Below, piece after piece: positions 28,502 to 36,965 of a stretch of 42,305 nt of DNA; position 1 is the first letter of the stretch; every line of letters begins with the position of its first letter. The notes beneath the pieces are model-generated. The model searched no databases. It had not been told where the DNA came from and was given only the letters and a program-made list of their open reading frames with translations. This DNA is from an uncultured Bacilli bacterium (GTDB lineage: Bacteria > Bacillota_I > Bacilli_A > RFN20 > CAG-826). The stretch is taken from assembly GCA_944363525.1 (NCBI GenBank), contig CALVUF010000003.1, forward strand, positions 1-42,305, written 5' to 3'. Made by a program: the position numbers and the translations under genes.

Positions 28502-31500
28502 TCAATAACCGTAATCGTTGAAGCTGATGGTTTGGTAGCTGCTGGCTTTGACGGTGATGGAGAGGTAACCCGAGGTGCCGTAATCCGAGAGGATCCCGGT
28601 CAAGGTCGCATCCCAATCGGCGGTGATGGCGGTGCCGGTCTCGGTCACGTTGGTGATGGTGATGGCGGTCCCGTTGATCACACAGTCGAAGGTCGCAGTC
28701 CCGATCACTTCCCTCGTCGAATAATCTTTGAAGGTGAAGGTCCCGCCGGCCCGGTCATCATCGATGGCTAGGCTGACGTAGACGTATTGATAGGTACCGG
28801 TGCTGTCTTGATATTGGTAATAGGCATCGTTCCATTCGAACTTGTCCCAGGGATCCTGATAGACCTTGAAGTTCACCGAGTTGAAGTAGGTATAGCCATA
28901 AGAGGCGGCTTTCAAGGTAAACGACTTCAAATCGGCGGCGATCTCGAGCTCGACCCCGGTTTGGATATAGCCGAAGGTCGGGTTGTTCCGCCCGTTGGAA
29001 TTGTCGCCTTCGGTCACGTTGGTGCCCAGTTGCAAATACGTCCCCTCGAGCCCGGTGATGGCGGTCCCGCCGGTAAGCTTCAACACCCCGTCGGTCAAAT
29101 CGTAGCCGGTCGTGTCGACGAAGACGACTCCGTCATTGGTTTGGGTGATGGTGACGGTTTTATCGGCGGTATCGAAGGCCAGGCTCACGCCCATGTTCGG
29201 GGTGGCGTATTCGTAATCGAAGGTCTTCGAGAGGATGTTCTGCTCGATGTCAGCGTTGGTGAGCGGGGCGGAGACGGAAATCGAATACCAGTCCGACTTG
29301 AGGCTTTCCTCCTCCGGATAATCGGCAAAGCCGATCCGGAATTGGTAATTCCCTTCCTTCTTCCCTTCGATGACGTAGCCGGTGTTGCCGTGGATGTCAT
29401 CGGCTGGACGGCGAAGCAACAAGGCGTCCTCAACTGCTTGCTGGGTGGTGGCGTCCCTCACTTCCAGTTCATATTCGTATTCGGTGGTGTCGGGGGTGGC
29501 GTTGATGAAGAAGCGATCGGTGGCCTCGCCGACCCGGATGGACAGCGCCGGAGAGGTCGGGAGGTCGACCCGGAGCGAGGTCGGGACCCCGAAGTCGGTG
29601 TAGTTGATAATGAAGGAGCACTCGATGCCTTTGCTGGTGAGGAAGCGGACCAGCGATTTCCCTTTGACGGCGTTGCCATTAACGGTGAAGGCGTTGGAGG
29701 CGGTATAGATCCCATCTGCCAGCTCAGCGACGGTGCAGACCGGCAATGGAACCTCCGGGGTCACGTCTTCTTCCCCGTCTTCCTCGCTCCCCAAGACGGT
29801 ATATTCGATCGGGGTGATCGTGACCGTGATGTCATCGAGGGCGACCGACCCGGACCCGGTCAGCCTGAAGGCGTAGGTCATGGTCGGGTCCATGCTGTAC
29901 GATTTGTAGGTCTTCCCTTCGTATTCCTCTTGCGTGGGCATGCTCGAGAGGGGGTAATAATGGGTCTCGTCGGTGAAATCGTATTCCCCGTTGCTGCCTT
30001 TTTGCCCTTGCATGTTGGTCTCGGTCAAATAGGTGACCAGGAGGGAGGCGACGTCGATATCCCCGGTCCCGGCGTTTTTAGTCCCGTAGGAGAGGTTCCC
30101 TTCCTCGAGAATCGAGTCGGTGGCTTCCCCGTCTTCGATGATAACGGAGACGAAGCGGTAGTAGGTGAGCCGGTCGCTCTGGTCGTAGACCAAGGTCAAA
30201 TTGACGGCGTTATCCCGCTTGGAGGCGATATCGACGGATTCGTAAGTCGAGGAAAGGGTGACGACATCGCCCACCCGGCGGATGACGGCTTCCCGGCGGG
30301 CCGATTCGTCCCCGAAGGTCGGCAAGCCGAGGTAATCCTCGCCGCTTACCATGTCGATGACGTTGGCGATCACCCCGTAGGAGGCGGTTTCCGGGTCGTA
30401 GGGCAAGCCGGCCTGGGCGGCGTAATCATCCTCCGCCCCCTTGGCGTGGACCGTCCCGACGGTGGTGCGGCCGTAGGTGGAGGTGTAGTCGAAGTTGTAG
30501 AACTTGCCGTTTTGGATGCCGGCGTACCCCTTGGTGGTTTTGAGCCCCGACCCGGATTGGTCGGAATAGGGGGCGGCGACGGAGGAGTAGGCCGCGTTCT
30601 GGTAATAATCGTATTCGATGGTCTTGTCGGAAGTCGTTTTGCTTTCCTTGGCGACCCCGTTTTCGTAGGTGGTCGTGGTCGCTTGGCTATACCGCTTGAT
30701 TTGCGCGCTGACCGCTTCCTCCTTCTCTTTCGCTTTCGCCGTCTCTAGTTCCGGCAAAAGGGCTTCGATCATTTCCTGGTTGCTGTCTTTGATCCGAAGC
30801 TTGGCTTCGCCGTATAAGACGTTGTCTTCGGTCAAGGGGTAGGACACCTGGACCGAGAGGATCGTGTCCTCAAGCGGCATCAAGACCTCGCCATGGCCGG
30901 TTTTGGCGTCGATATCGACGTAGGCTTCGTAGGAAAGCTGGTTTTCATCCGGCAATAGGCGGTAGATGACCTCGCCATTGGGCGGGACCGGGTTCTCGAC
31001 GTCGAGCTCGTAATGGAGGTCGAATTCGGAATACACCTCGACGACGTAAACCTTCGCTTCCTCGTCGAAATCGACCTCTTCCCCGGTCAATGAGAGGGTG
31101 ATTTTGCTCGGGGTGTTGAGCTTCGCGGAGACATTAACGGTCCAGCTGGCAGATTTGGTCGGGTCTTTGACCGAGGTGGCGACGATTTCCGCCGTCCCGG
31201 GGGCGATCCCGGTCACTTTACCATTCGAATCGACGCTCGCGACCGCTTCGTTTTCGCTCCGCCAATCGACTTCGTTTTCCGGGTCGCCCTCGACCCCGGC
31301 GGTCAAGGTGATCGAATCCCCGACGTCGACCGCGGTCGGGCCGTTGATGGCGACTTCGCCGATGGATATCGGGGTCGTCGTTTCCTCGGTCGTGGTGGAC
31401 GAGCCGGGCGTGGTTTCCCCGGTTTCGACCGGGGTGCTCTCGCCGGTATCGGCGGGAGTGGAAGAGGATGTCCTCATCTGGTCGCACCCAAACAAGGCCA

Positions 31501-31543
31501 GGGGCGAGAGGAGGGCTAACAGTAGGATATTCTTCTTTTTCAT
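28502..31543 (-). CDS. Very large lipoprotein with Big_2 (Ig-like) domain
   Basis: The 1013-residue protein has lipobox LFGC (Cys20), then a Thr/Ser/Glu linker to about residue 60. A bacterial Ig-like domain 2 lies at about 64-141 (INGPTAVDVGDSITL, VASVDSNGKVTGIAPGTAEIVA). About 870 residues follow without a family I know, rich in Tyr, Thr, Asp and beta-like strands (for example YYQYQDSTGTYQYVYVSLAID near the end). It is exported and anchored to the outside of the cell. A GGAAAGGAGA ribosome binding site is present. A -35 TTGACA at 31600-31605 suggests its own promoter, though it follows the protease-lipoprotein operon on the same strand. A role in substrate binding or adhesion is inference. 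Confidence 0.85.
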   Translation of the reverse strand: MKKKNILLLALLSPLALFGCDQMRTSSSTPADTGESTPVETGETTPGSSTTTEETTTPISIGEVAINGPTAVDVGDSITLTAGVEGDPENEVDWRSENEAVASVDSNGKVTGIAPGTAEIVATSVKDPTKSASWTVNVSAKLNTPSKITLSLTGEEVDFDEEAKVYVVEVYSEFDLHYELDVENPVPPNGEVIYRLLPDENQLSYEAYVDIDAKTGHGEVLMPLEDTILSVQVSYPLTEDNVLYGEAKLRIKDSNQEMIEALLPELETAKAKEKEEAVSAQIKRYSQATTTTYENGVAKESKTTSDKTIEYDYYQNAAYSSVAAPYSDQSGSGLKTTKGYAGIQNGKFYNFDYTSTYGRTTVGTVHAKGAEDDYAAQAGLPYDPETASYGVIANVIDMVSGEDYLGLPTFGDESARREAVIRRVGDVVTLSSTYESVDIASKRDNAVNLTLVYDQSDRLTYYRFVSVIIEDGEATDSILEEGNLSYGTKNAGTGDIDVASLLVTYLTETNMQGQKGSNGEYDFTDETHYYPLSSMPTQEEYEGKTYKSYSMDPTMTYAFRLTGSGSVALDDITVTITPIEYTVLGSEEDGEEDVTPEVPLPVCTVAELADGIYTASNAFTVNGNAVKGKSLVRFLTSKGIECSFIINYTDFGVPTSLRVDLPTSPALSIRVGEATDRFFINATPDTTEYEYELEVRDATTQQAVEDALLLRRPADDIHGNTGYVIEGKKEGNYQFRIGFADYPEEESLKSDWYSISVSAPLTNADIEQNILSKTFDYEYATPNMGVSLAFDTADKTVTITQTNDGVVFVDTTGYDLTDGVLKLTGGTAITGLEGTYLQLGTNVTEGDNSNGRNNPTFGYIQTGVELEIAADLKSFTLKAASYGYTYFNSVNFKVYQDPWDKFEWNDAYYQYQDSTGTYQYVYVSLAIDDDRAGGTFTFKDYSTREVIGTATFDCVINGTAITITNVTETGTAITADWDATLTGILSDYGTSGYLSITVKASSYQTISFNDYGY

Positions 31544-31576
31544 CGGATTTTCTCCTTTCCGTTGCTACGCTTTTTT

Positions 31577-31605
31577 AATTGAAAGGGAGGTTGGAAATAT
31601 GTCAA
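31577..31605 (-). promoter_or_regulatory. Promoter of the Big_2 lipoprotein gene
   Basis: On the minus strand a perfect TTGACA (31605-31600) is followed after 17 bp by TCAATT (31582-31577), a weak -10. It lies in the 141-bp gap after the 680-residue lipoprotein gene. Confidence 0.45.
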
Positions 31606-31684
31606 TCGAATATTTTCGGATTTTTGATTTCGCCTTGCCAGGCGCCGCCTACACCCAAAAGCGGACCAAAACCTGACTTAATGG

Positions 31685-33727
31685 CTATTGGACGACGTCT
31701 TGGGTGGGGGAAAGATACTCGTCAATGGGCGCGATCCCGTCCCCGCCGAGGTCGAAGTAGGGGAAGGTGGTGAAATACACCTCGCCGCTATTATCGTAGG
31801 TATAAAGATAGAAGGTCAGCTTGTTGAGGGCGGTGGGTTCCTCTTCCTCGGCTAGATGGAAGACGAACCCCAGCCGGTTGATCCCGCGGAATCCGTAGGC
31901 TGAGATGATCGGCTCGAAGTAGGCGTTGGCCCATTCGAGGACGGCGTCGTCCTGTATCGACCAAGTGGTGCTGCCGTATTGCCGATACAGCGAATAGTTA
32001 TCGGCATCGAGGAGGGCCTCCCGGGCGGCGAGGGTCTTGGTCTGTTCGACTTGGGAGGCGGAATAAACGGTCGGGGCGGAGAAATAGGCGAAGTCGGAAT
32101 CGTCCCCGTAGGTCGGCCCGGTCCCGGGAAGCTCACCGCTGGCTTGGTTGCCGATCGTCAGGCTCCCCTCGTCCAAGGTGAACCCTTTCAGCGTCCCGTC
32201 GTGGTCGAGCAGGTAGCCTTCCCCGGTATCCGGCTTATCGGTGACGTAACGGTAGTAGGCGTAGGAGGGCTGGTAGGCGTATTCGACCAGCGAATAGTCC
32301 GAGACGGCGTATTGGCGGTAAGCGTGGGTGGAGAAAAGATCGAGGGCTTGCTGCAATTGCCCTTTTGTTTGGCTACTTGGGTCGTCGCCTTCGTTTAGTA
32401 GATCCGCGACCGGCTGGTTGATGGCCTGGCCAAGCGAATGGAAGGAAAGGAAAGCCGACCCGAGGTCTTGGTGGGTCGAGAGGTTGTAATAGGGGAACTC
32501 GGCGGTGAATTCGCCCTTTTCCCAGTCGTCGACGGTCAGGATGACCTCGTCGACGTAATAGGAATCGGAATAGTCGACGTTGCCGAGGTTGGCGAGGGCG
32601 CTGATGAATTGGGTATCCTCCAAATGGTAGGAGACAATGCCGTTTTCTTTGCTCTGGTAGCCGAGCAGGTTGGCCGGGTTAAGGGAGAGGAAGCTTTGCC
32701 CGATTTCCTCGGCCCAAAGATCTCTCATCGGGGTCCCGGAGGTATCGGCTTGGGCGATGGCCCCGAACTCGACCTGCCCTTCCGTGTCGACTCTGAATTC
32801 CGAGACGACCCCCATGTATTGGACATACCCCGTCCCGTCGGCGAATCGCTCGGCGTAGGAATATTCCGATTCCGGGGTGAATAGCTTGTGGTAGCTCCGG
32901 GTCGGCAAAGAGGCGGAATTGACCGCGGACAAATCGATGTCGATGGCGAAGTTCTGGCTGAGGAAGTAGGGGAGAAGGAAGGCGACGAACCGGTCGGAGA
33001 CGTAGTCTTTGGCCGTCCCCCCTTCCTCGAGGAAGTTCTTGACGTCAGCGATCTCGGTCGTCCCGATTTGCATGAAATTGGCTCTCACCTCATCTTGGAT
33101 CCCTTCCCCGTAGACTAGCCCGATTCCATGGGCGATTAGCGAATTGCCGATGACCTGGAAGCGGACCGAGCTCGGGTTAAGGGAACCGCTTGAATAGAGC
33201 ATGACCAAGGAATTGATTATGGCGTCGTTGCTCTCGTTTTGCCCGTAGGCGTAGGTGTAAAAGCCGTCGTCGTCGGGCTCGGTCGGAAGATATGACAAGT
33301 CGAAGTCGCGGAAAGTCGTCCGGTAATCGGCAAGCTGCTCGTAACGGAGCCCGGAATTGGGGTTAAGGACCGGGGCGAGGGAGTGGATAGTCCCGTTTTC
33401 CCGATGGTAAGGGAAGATGGAATGGTCCCCTTGGGCGACGGCGTTAAACCCGTAGAACCCATCGGTCTCGATGGCGTATTCGGTGTATTTCGCTTCTTGG
33501 GATCCGTCGTGAGCCAATGAGGCGTAGGAGAGGGTGTACTCAACCGAGAAATTGCCTTGCTGGAGGGAGGCGAAAACCTTTTGGAGGTCGCCCTTCGGGA
33601 CAAAGGGCTCTGTGGTCGAGACGGAAGAAACCAGGGTCGATTCCTCGCTCGAGGTGGGGCTGCTCGCGGAGTCGGCGCAAGAAGGCAGCAAAAGCAGGCT
33701 GGCGGCAAAAAGAATCAAGCGTTTCAT
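31685..33727 (-). CDS. Large lipoprotein, fourth gene of the protease operon (unknown)
   Basis: The 680-residue lipoprotein (lipobox LLPSC, Cys17) has a Ser/Thr/Glu-rich linker and a long exported body rich in Tyr, Asp and Phe, without enzyme motifs I recognise. Parts resemble the preceding lipoprotein: FRVDTEGQVEFGAIAQAD against FDLDSDGKVHFRSLIGPN, and a similar block DPSSQTKGQLQQALDLF...YRQYAVSDYSLVEYAY against LSPDQLGEQYLYIVKDENYAYQYRQL. Both are therefore probably diverged duplicates. Its ATG overlaps the stop of that gene as ATGA, with GAGGGA upstream, so translation is coupled. The role is presumably at the cell surface together with the two M6-like proteases. Confidence 0.85.
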   Translation of the reverse strand: MKRLILFAASLLLLPSCADSASSPTSSEESTLVSSVSTTEPFVPKGDLQKVFASLQQGNFSVEYTLSYASLAHDGSQEAKYTEYAIETDGFYGFNAVAQGDHSIFPYHRENGTIHSLAPVLNPNSGLRYEQLADYRTTFRDFDLSYLPTEPDDDGFYTYAYGQNESNDAIINSLVMLYSSGSLNPSSVRFQVIGNSLIAHGIGLVYGEGIQDEVRANFMQIGTTEIADVKNFLEEGGTAKDYVSDRFVAFLLPYFLSQNFAIDIDLSAVNSASLPTRSYHKLFTPESEYSYAERFADGTGYVQYMGVVSEFRVDTEGQVEFGAIAQADTSGTPMRDLWAEEIGQSFLSLNPANLLGYQSKENGIVSYHLEDTQFISALANLGNVDYSDSYYVDEVILTVDDWEKGEFTAEFPYYNLSTHQDLGSAFLSFHSLGQAINQPVADLLNEGDDPSSQTKGQLQQALDLFSTHAYRQYAVSDYSLVEYAYQPSYAYYRYVTDKPDTGEGYLLDHDGTLKGFTLDEGSLTIGNQASGELPGTGPTYGDDSDFAYFSAPTVYSASQVEQTKTLAAREALLDADNYSLYRQYGSTTWSIQDDAVLEWANAYFEPIISAYGFRGINRLGFVFHLAEEEEPTALNKLTFYLYTYDNSGEVYFTTFPYFDLGGDGIAPIDEYLSPTQDVVQ

Positions 33728-35388
33728 AATTGTCCCTCCGTCAAACGGGCGTATTCTTCCGCGACCGCGGGGATCTCGGTCGTCCCGATGTCCTCGATCA
33801 TCATCTTGAGGACGGTGGTCCCGGCCCCGTTGGGGCGGGGGACCTCCAAGCTTATGTCGATCCCCTCCTCCTTGATCTCGACGATCGCTTTCTCGGCATA
33901 GCTTCGCCAGGAAGTGCCGGGGATATACCCCCAGCCGAACAAACTGGCGGCGAGCTGGGAGACGAAAGAGGAATCGGTGGTGAAATACACCCCATCCTCT
34001 TCCTTCTCGAGGTAATAACGGGCCAGGCTTCCGATCATCGACGAGGAGGCGTAGAAGGTGGCGCTGCTATTGTCGATGTAGAAGTCGCCGACCGTGTCGT
34101 ACCATTGGCTATAGGCGACGAAGCCGTATTCCTCGCTACTCCCGCTTAGCTGGCGGTATTGGTAGGCGTAGTTCTCGTCTTTGACGATGTAAAGGTATTG
34201 CTCGCCCAATTGGTCGGGGGAAAGGTTTTCTAAGTCGGCTTTGGTCGGGACCTCGATGAACTTGAGGTCATCGGTCTGGTTCGGGCCGATGAGCGAGCGG
34301 AAATGGACTTTGCCGTCCGAATCGAGGTCGAAGTCGTAGCAGGCCGAGTAGGGGAGGCTGCTATTCGAGAGGGGGACGTATTCCCCGTCCTCGCCGAGAT
34401 CCTCCAAGGGAACGGCGACGTTCGACGGGAAAAGGGCGAAGCCGAAGTCGGTGTACTCGTCGTTATATTGGTCGAGGTAATCGACGAGGAAATAGCCTTG
34501 GCAGAGCTTGGCGACGAAAGTCCCGGGGGAAATGGTCCCCTCTTCCTCAATCTGGAAGGAGAAGGAGTAGTTGTCGGCGGCCAAATCGACCTCGAAGGCC
34601 TCGGCCACCTCCGGGTAATAGGCGATTCCGGATAGCGACCCGTCCTTTAGCCCCTGGTCGATGTAATCGAACGGGAGTTCCGACATGGGGGTCAAGGTCG
34701 ACTTGATATACCCCTCGTCCCCGAGCCCGATGGTGATCTCGACCTCGTTAGTCGAGGGGTTGACGATCCGATAACGGCATTCGGCCATGATCGAGGCGAT
34801 CCCCGACCCGATCTGGGTCATGTATTGGAAGATGGTGTAGGTCGAGGAGGAGGTGATGAGGAACTCGTCGTCGTCGACGGCGATGCCGGTCAGTTCGTCG
34901 AGGGCCTCTTGGTAGAAGTTGTGGAGCCCGGCCACCCCAAAGGGGCCGAATACCTCCTCCATCGGGGCCAAATCGCCCGAGAGGGTGGTGTATTGGTAAA
35001 GGGAGGGGAGGCATTGCTTTCCTTCGACGTAGAAGCGGAACACCGGGCGGGTATCCCCGCTTGCTTCCTCGGCCAATCCGAAGGAGGCGTCGGGTTCGGT
35101 CAGGTTGTCCTCGTAGAAATAATGCTCGCCGTAATAGTCGACGACGTCGCTTTCGATGCCGAGGCAGCGGTATTCGGTGGCGTAGCGGTACTTCCGGGTG
35201 GTGGACAATCTGACGATTGATTTCCTCAAGGCCGAGATGTCGGTCTGGTCGTAGTCGGACCCGGTGTCGACTTGCCCGCCCCCGATCGACTCGGAGGGTG
35301 GCAAGGAGGAAGTGGAGCCGGGGGTGCTTTCCGCCGGGCTGCAGGAAACTAGAAAAAGCAGGGCGAAAGCGAAAACCGATTTTTTCAT
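33724..35388 (-). CDS. Large lipoprotein, third gene of the protease operon (unknown)
   Basis: The 554-residue lipoprotein (lipobox LFLVSC, Cys16) has a short Ser/Pro/Gly linker (about 17-40), then an exported body with alternating beta-like strands, many Tyr and Asp, and no catalytic motif I can name. It is related to the next lipoprotein (31685) in overall build and in several short blocks. It begins inside the stop codon of the M6-like protease gene (ATGA) with GGAGGTAAGG as ribosome binding site. The coupling says that it is made in step with the proteases, so it may be a partner, substrate or inhibitor-like protein. All of these roles are inference. Confidence 0.85.
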   Translation of the reverse strand: MKKSVFAFALLFLVSCSPAESTPGSTSSLPPSESIGGGQVDTGSDYDQTDISALRKSIVRLSTTRKYRYATEYRCLGIESDVVDYYGEHYFYEDNLTEPDASFGLAEEASGDTRPVFRFYVEGKQCLPSLYQYTTLSGDLAPMEEVFGPFGVAGLHNFYQEALDELTGIAVDDDEFLITSSSTYTIFQYMTQIGSGIASIMAECRYRIVNPSTNEVEITIGLGDEGYIKSTLTPMSELPFDYIDQGLKDGSLSGIAYYPEVAEAFEVDLAADNYSFSFQIEEEGTISPGTFVAKLCQGYFLVDYLDQYNDEYTDFGFALFPSNVAVPLEDLGEDGEYVPLSNSSLPYSACYDFDLDSDGKVHFRSLIGPNQTDDLKFIEVPTKADLENLSPDQLGEQYLYIVKDENYAYQYRQLSGSSEEYGFVAYSQWYDTVGDFYIDNSSATFYASSSMIGSLARYYLEKEEDGVYFTTDSSFVSQLAASLFGWGYIPGTSWRSYAEKAIVEIKEEGIDISLEVPRPNGAGTTVLKMMIEDIGTTEIPAVAEEYARLTEGQL

Positions 35389-36965
35389 ATCCTTACCTCC
35401 GTTAGGCTCTCGATGGCGATTTTCCCGCTTAATGATTGCCCGGCGTCGAGCAATGGGGCATTGAGGAAGAAATCGGGGTAATCGGCCATCGCGAATTCGT
35501 CCCCTTGCCCGAAATAAGTCGACTCGATCTGGTAGCCGCCGGAAGAGAAGGTGTTCTCCCCGTCGGCCTCGATGAGCCGGATCTCGTCGTAGGGATAGAC
35601 GGTGGGGTCGAGGTTGAGGGCGGTGTGGTATTGGTTGAACCCGATGGAATTGGAAAGGGGGAGGATGTAATGTTCGCCCTCTTGTAGCGGCTCGCCATCG
35701 TCCTCGACGGTCAGATAATCGCCGATTTCCTCGTCATAACGGGTTTTGAACCGCCGATAGTCGACGTGGTAGATCCTTACCCCGGCTTTATCGACTAGCT
35801 CCGGCCGGTCGGGGATCGGGGAGGCGATTTCCTTCGCGGCGAGGCCGACGGGGGAATAGAGGTCGAGAAGGAGGTATTCCGAGAAGGGGTCGAATTCCGC
35901 GGAAGGCTCGGCTCCGTCAGGCATAACCACGATGCACTGGTTTTCCTCCTCGCTTGGCCAGAGGTCGATTTCGGCGTTGCCATAGACCAAATAGGGCTTG
36001 GTCCATCCCAGGAGCAATTTGGAATAGGAGTTGAGGTCGCCGATATTGCCGTCCATCATGTCGATCTTCCCGACCGGGTTATACATAAGCCGATCGGAAT
36101 AATAGTCGTTGAGGCCGAGGAAGTGACCGGTCTCGTGGATGTAGGTGTGGGCATCGATCCCCTCGGGGCCGTAGCCTTCGTAGAGGAAATCGTAGGATGC
36201 CCAGCCGAAAAGGTTGTAATAGTAGAGGTTCCGGCTCGGATCCCCTTCCTTGTCCTGGTTGCCCCAACTGGTGTAGGCCCAGTAATTCCGATCGTCGGTA
36301 TAGGGGCCGTCGCGGGTATAGTCCTCGGCCGAGTAGACGAGCCAGATGCCGTCGAAGAACCCGTCTTGGTCGGAATCGAAATTGGCCGGGACGTAGCCTT
36401 GCTCGCCGAAAGCCCATTCGACCGCGGCCTGGGCGAGGTCGTAGGTCAGGCCGATGGTGATTTCCGCGGCCGAGGAAATGCCCATTTCCGCTTGGACGTC
36501 GAACCAGTCGGTGACTTCCCCGCCGAGGCGGAGTAGTCCGTTGGAGGATTGCTCGTAATAGGAGGCGACCGAATGGAACCCGGTCTCCTCCTCTTCACCA
36601 AAGAAGGCGGTCTGGATATCGCCTTTGACCTTGGCTAGCCGTTCCGCCTCCCCCGTTTCCTCCGGGAAGTCGGCGAGCGGGAAATCGGAATAGCCGGGGA
36701 TCAAGACGGGGATGACGAGGATATTGACCTCACCGACGCTTGGGAGGAACTGGGTGTTGTAATGCAGATTGTCCTCGATCGAGTGGAGGGTGTCCTTGAT
36801 CTTGGTCTCGTGAGGAGCGAAGGTTGCGCTTTCCGTTCTTCCGGATATGGCGATCCGGGCGGAATCGGAAGGGCGGGGGAGAGGGACGGATGAACTCGAG
36901 GAGCCGGTGCTCTCGCAGGCGGATAGAAGGAAAAAGGGAAGCAATAAGGATAGATGGCGTTTCAT
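35385..36965 (-). CDS. M6-like zinc metalloprotease lipoprotein, second copy
   Basis: The 526-residue lipoprotein (lipobox LLSAC, Cys17) has M6/immune-inhibitor-A-like features. The entry strand VGEVNILVIPVLIPGY lies at about 77-92, then FFGEEEETGFHSVASYYEQSS. A calcium-loop-like NFDSDQDGFFDGIWLVYS lies near 206-223, the zinc motif HETGHFLGLND begins at His277, and Met-turn-like KIDMMDGNIGD follows, then YSKLLLGW. The HExxHxxGxxD motif has all its ligands (His, His, Asp) and the catalytic Glu, so the enzyme should be active outside the cell. It overlaps its neighbours by ATGA on both sides. It is a paralogue of the next gene upstream. Confidence 0.9.
   Translation of the reverse strand: MKRHLSLLLPFFLLSACESTGSSSSSVPLPRPSDSARIAISGRTESATFAPHETKIKDTLHSIEDNLHYNTQFLPSVGEVNILVIPVLIPGYSDFPLADFPEETGEAERLAKVKGDIQTAFFGEEEETGFHSVASYYEQSSNGLLRLGGEVTDWFDVQAEMGISSAAEITIGLTYDLAQAAVEWAFGEQGYVPANFDSDQDGFFDGIWLVYSAEDYTRDGPYTDDRNYWAYTSWGNQDKEGDPSRNLYYYNLFGWASYDFLYEGYGPEGIDAHTYIHETGHFLGLNDYYSDRLMYNPVGKIDMMDGNIGDLNSYSKLLLGWTKPYLVYGNAEIDLWPSEEENQCIVVMPDGAEPSAEFDPFSEYLLLDLYSPVGLAAKEIASPIPDRPELVDKAGVRIYHVDYRRFKTRYDEEIGDYLTVEDDGEPLQEGEHYILPLSNSIGFNQYHTALNLDPTVYPYDEIRLIEADGENTFSSGGYQIESTYFGQGDEFAMADYPDFFLNAPLLDAGQSLSGKIAIESLTEVRI

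Noticed and set aside
28787..30748. Long plus-strand open frame (653 codons)
   Set aside because: Antisense shadow of the Big_2 lipoprotein in GC-rich sequence; Gly/Val/Asp-rich with no domain.
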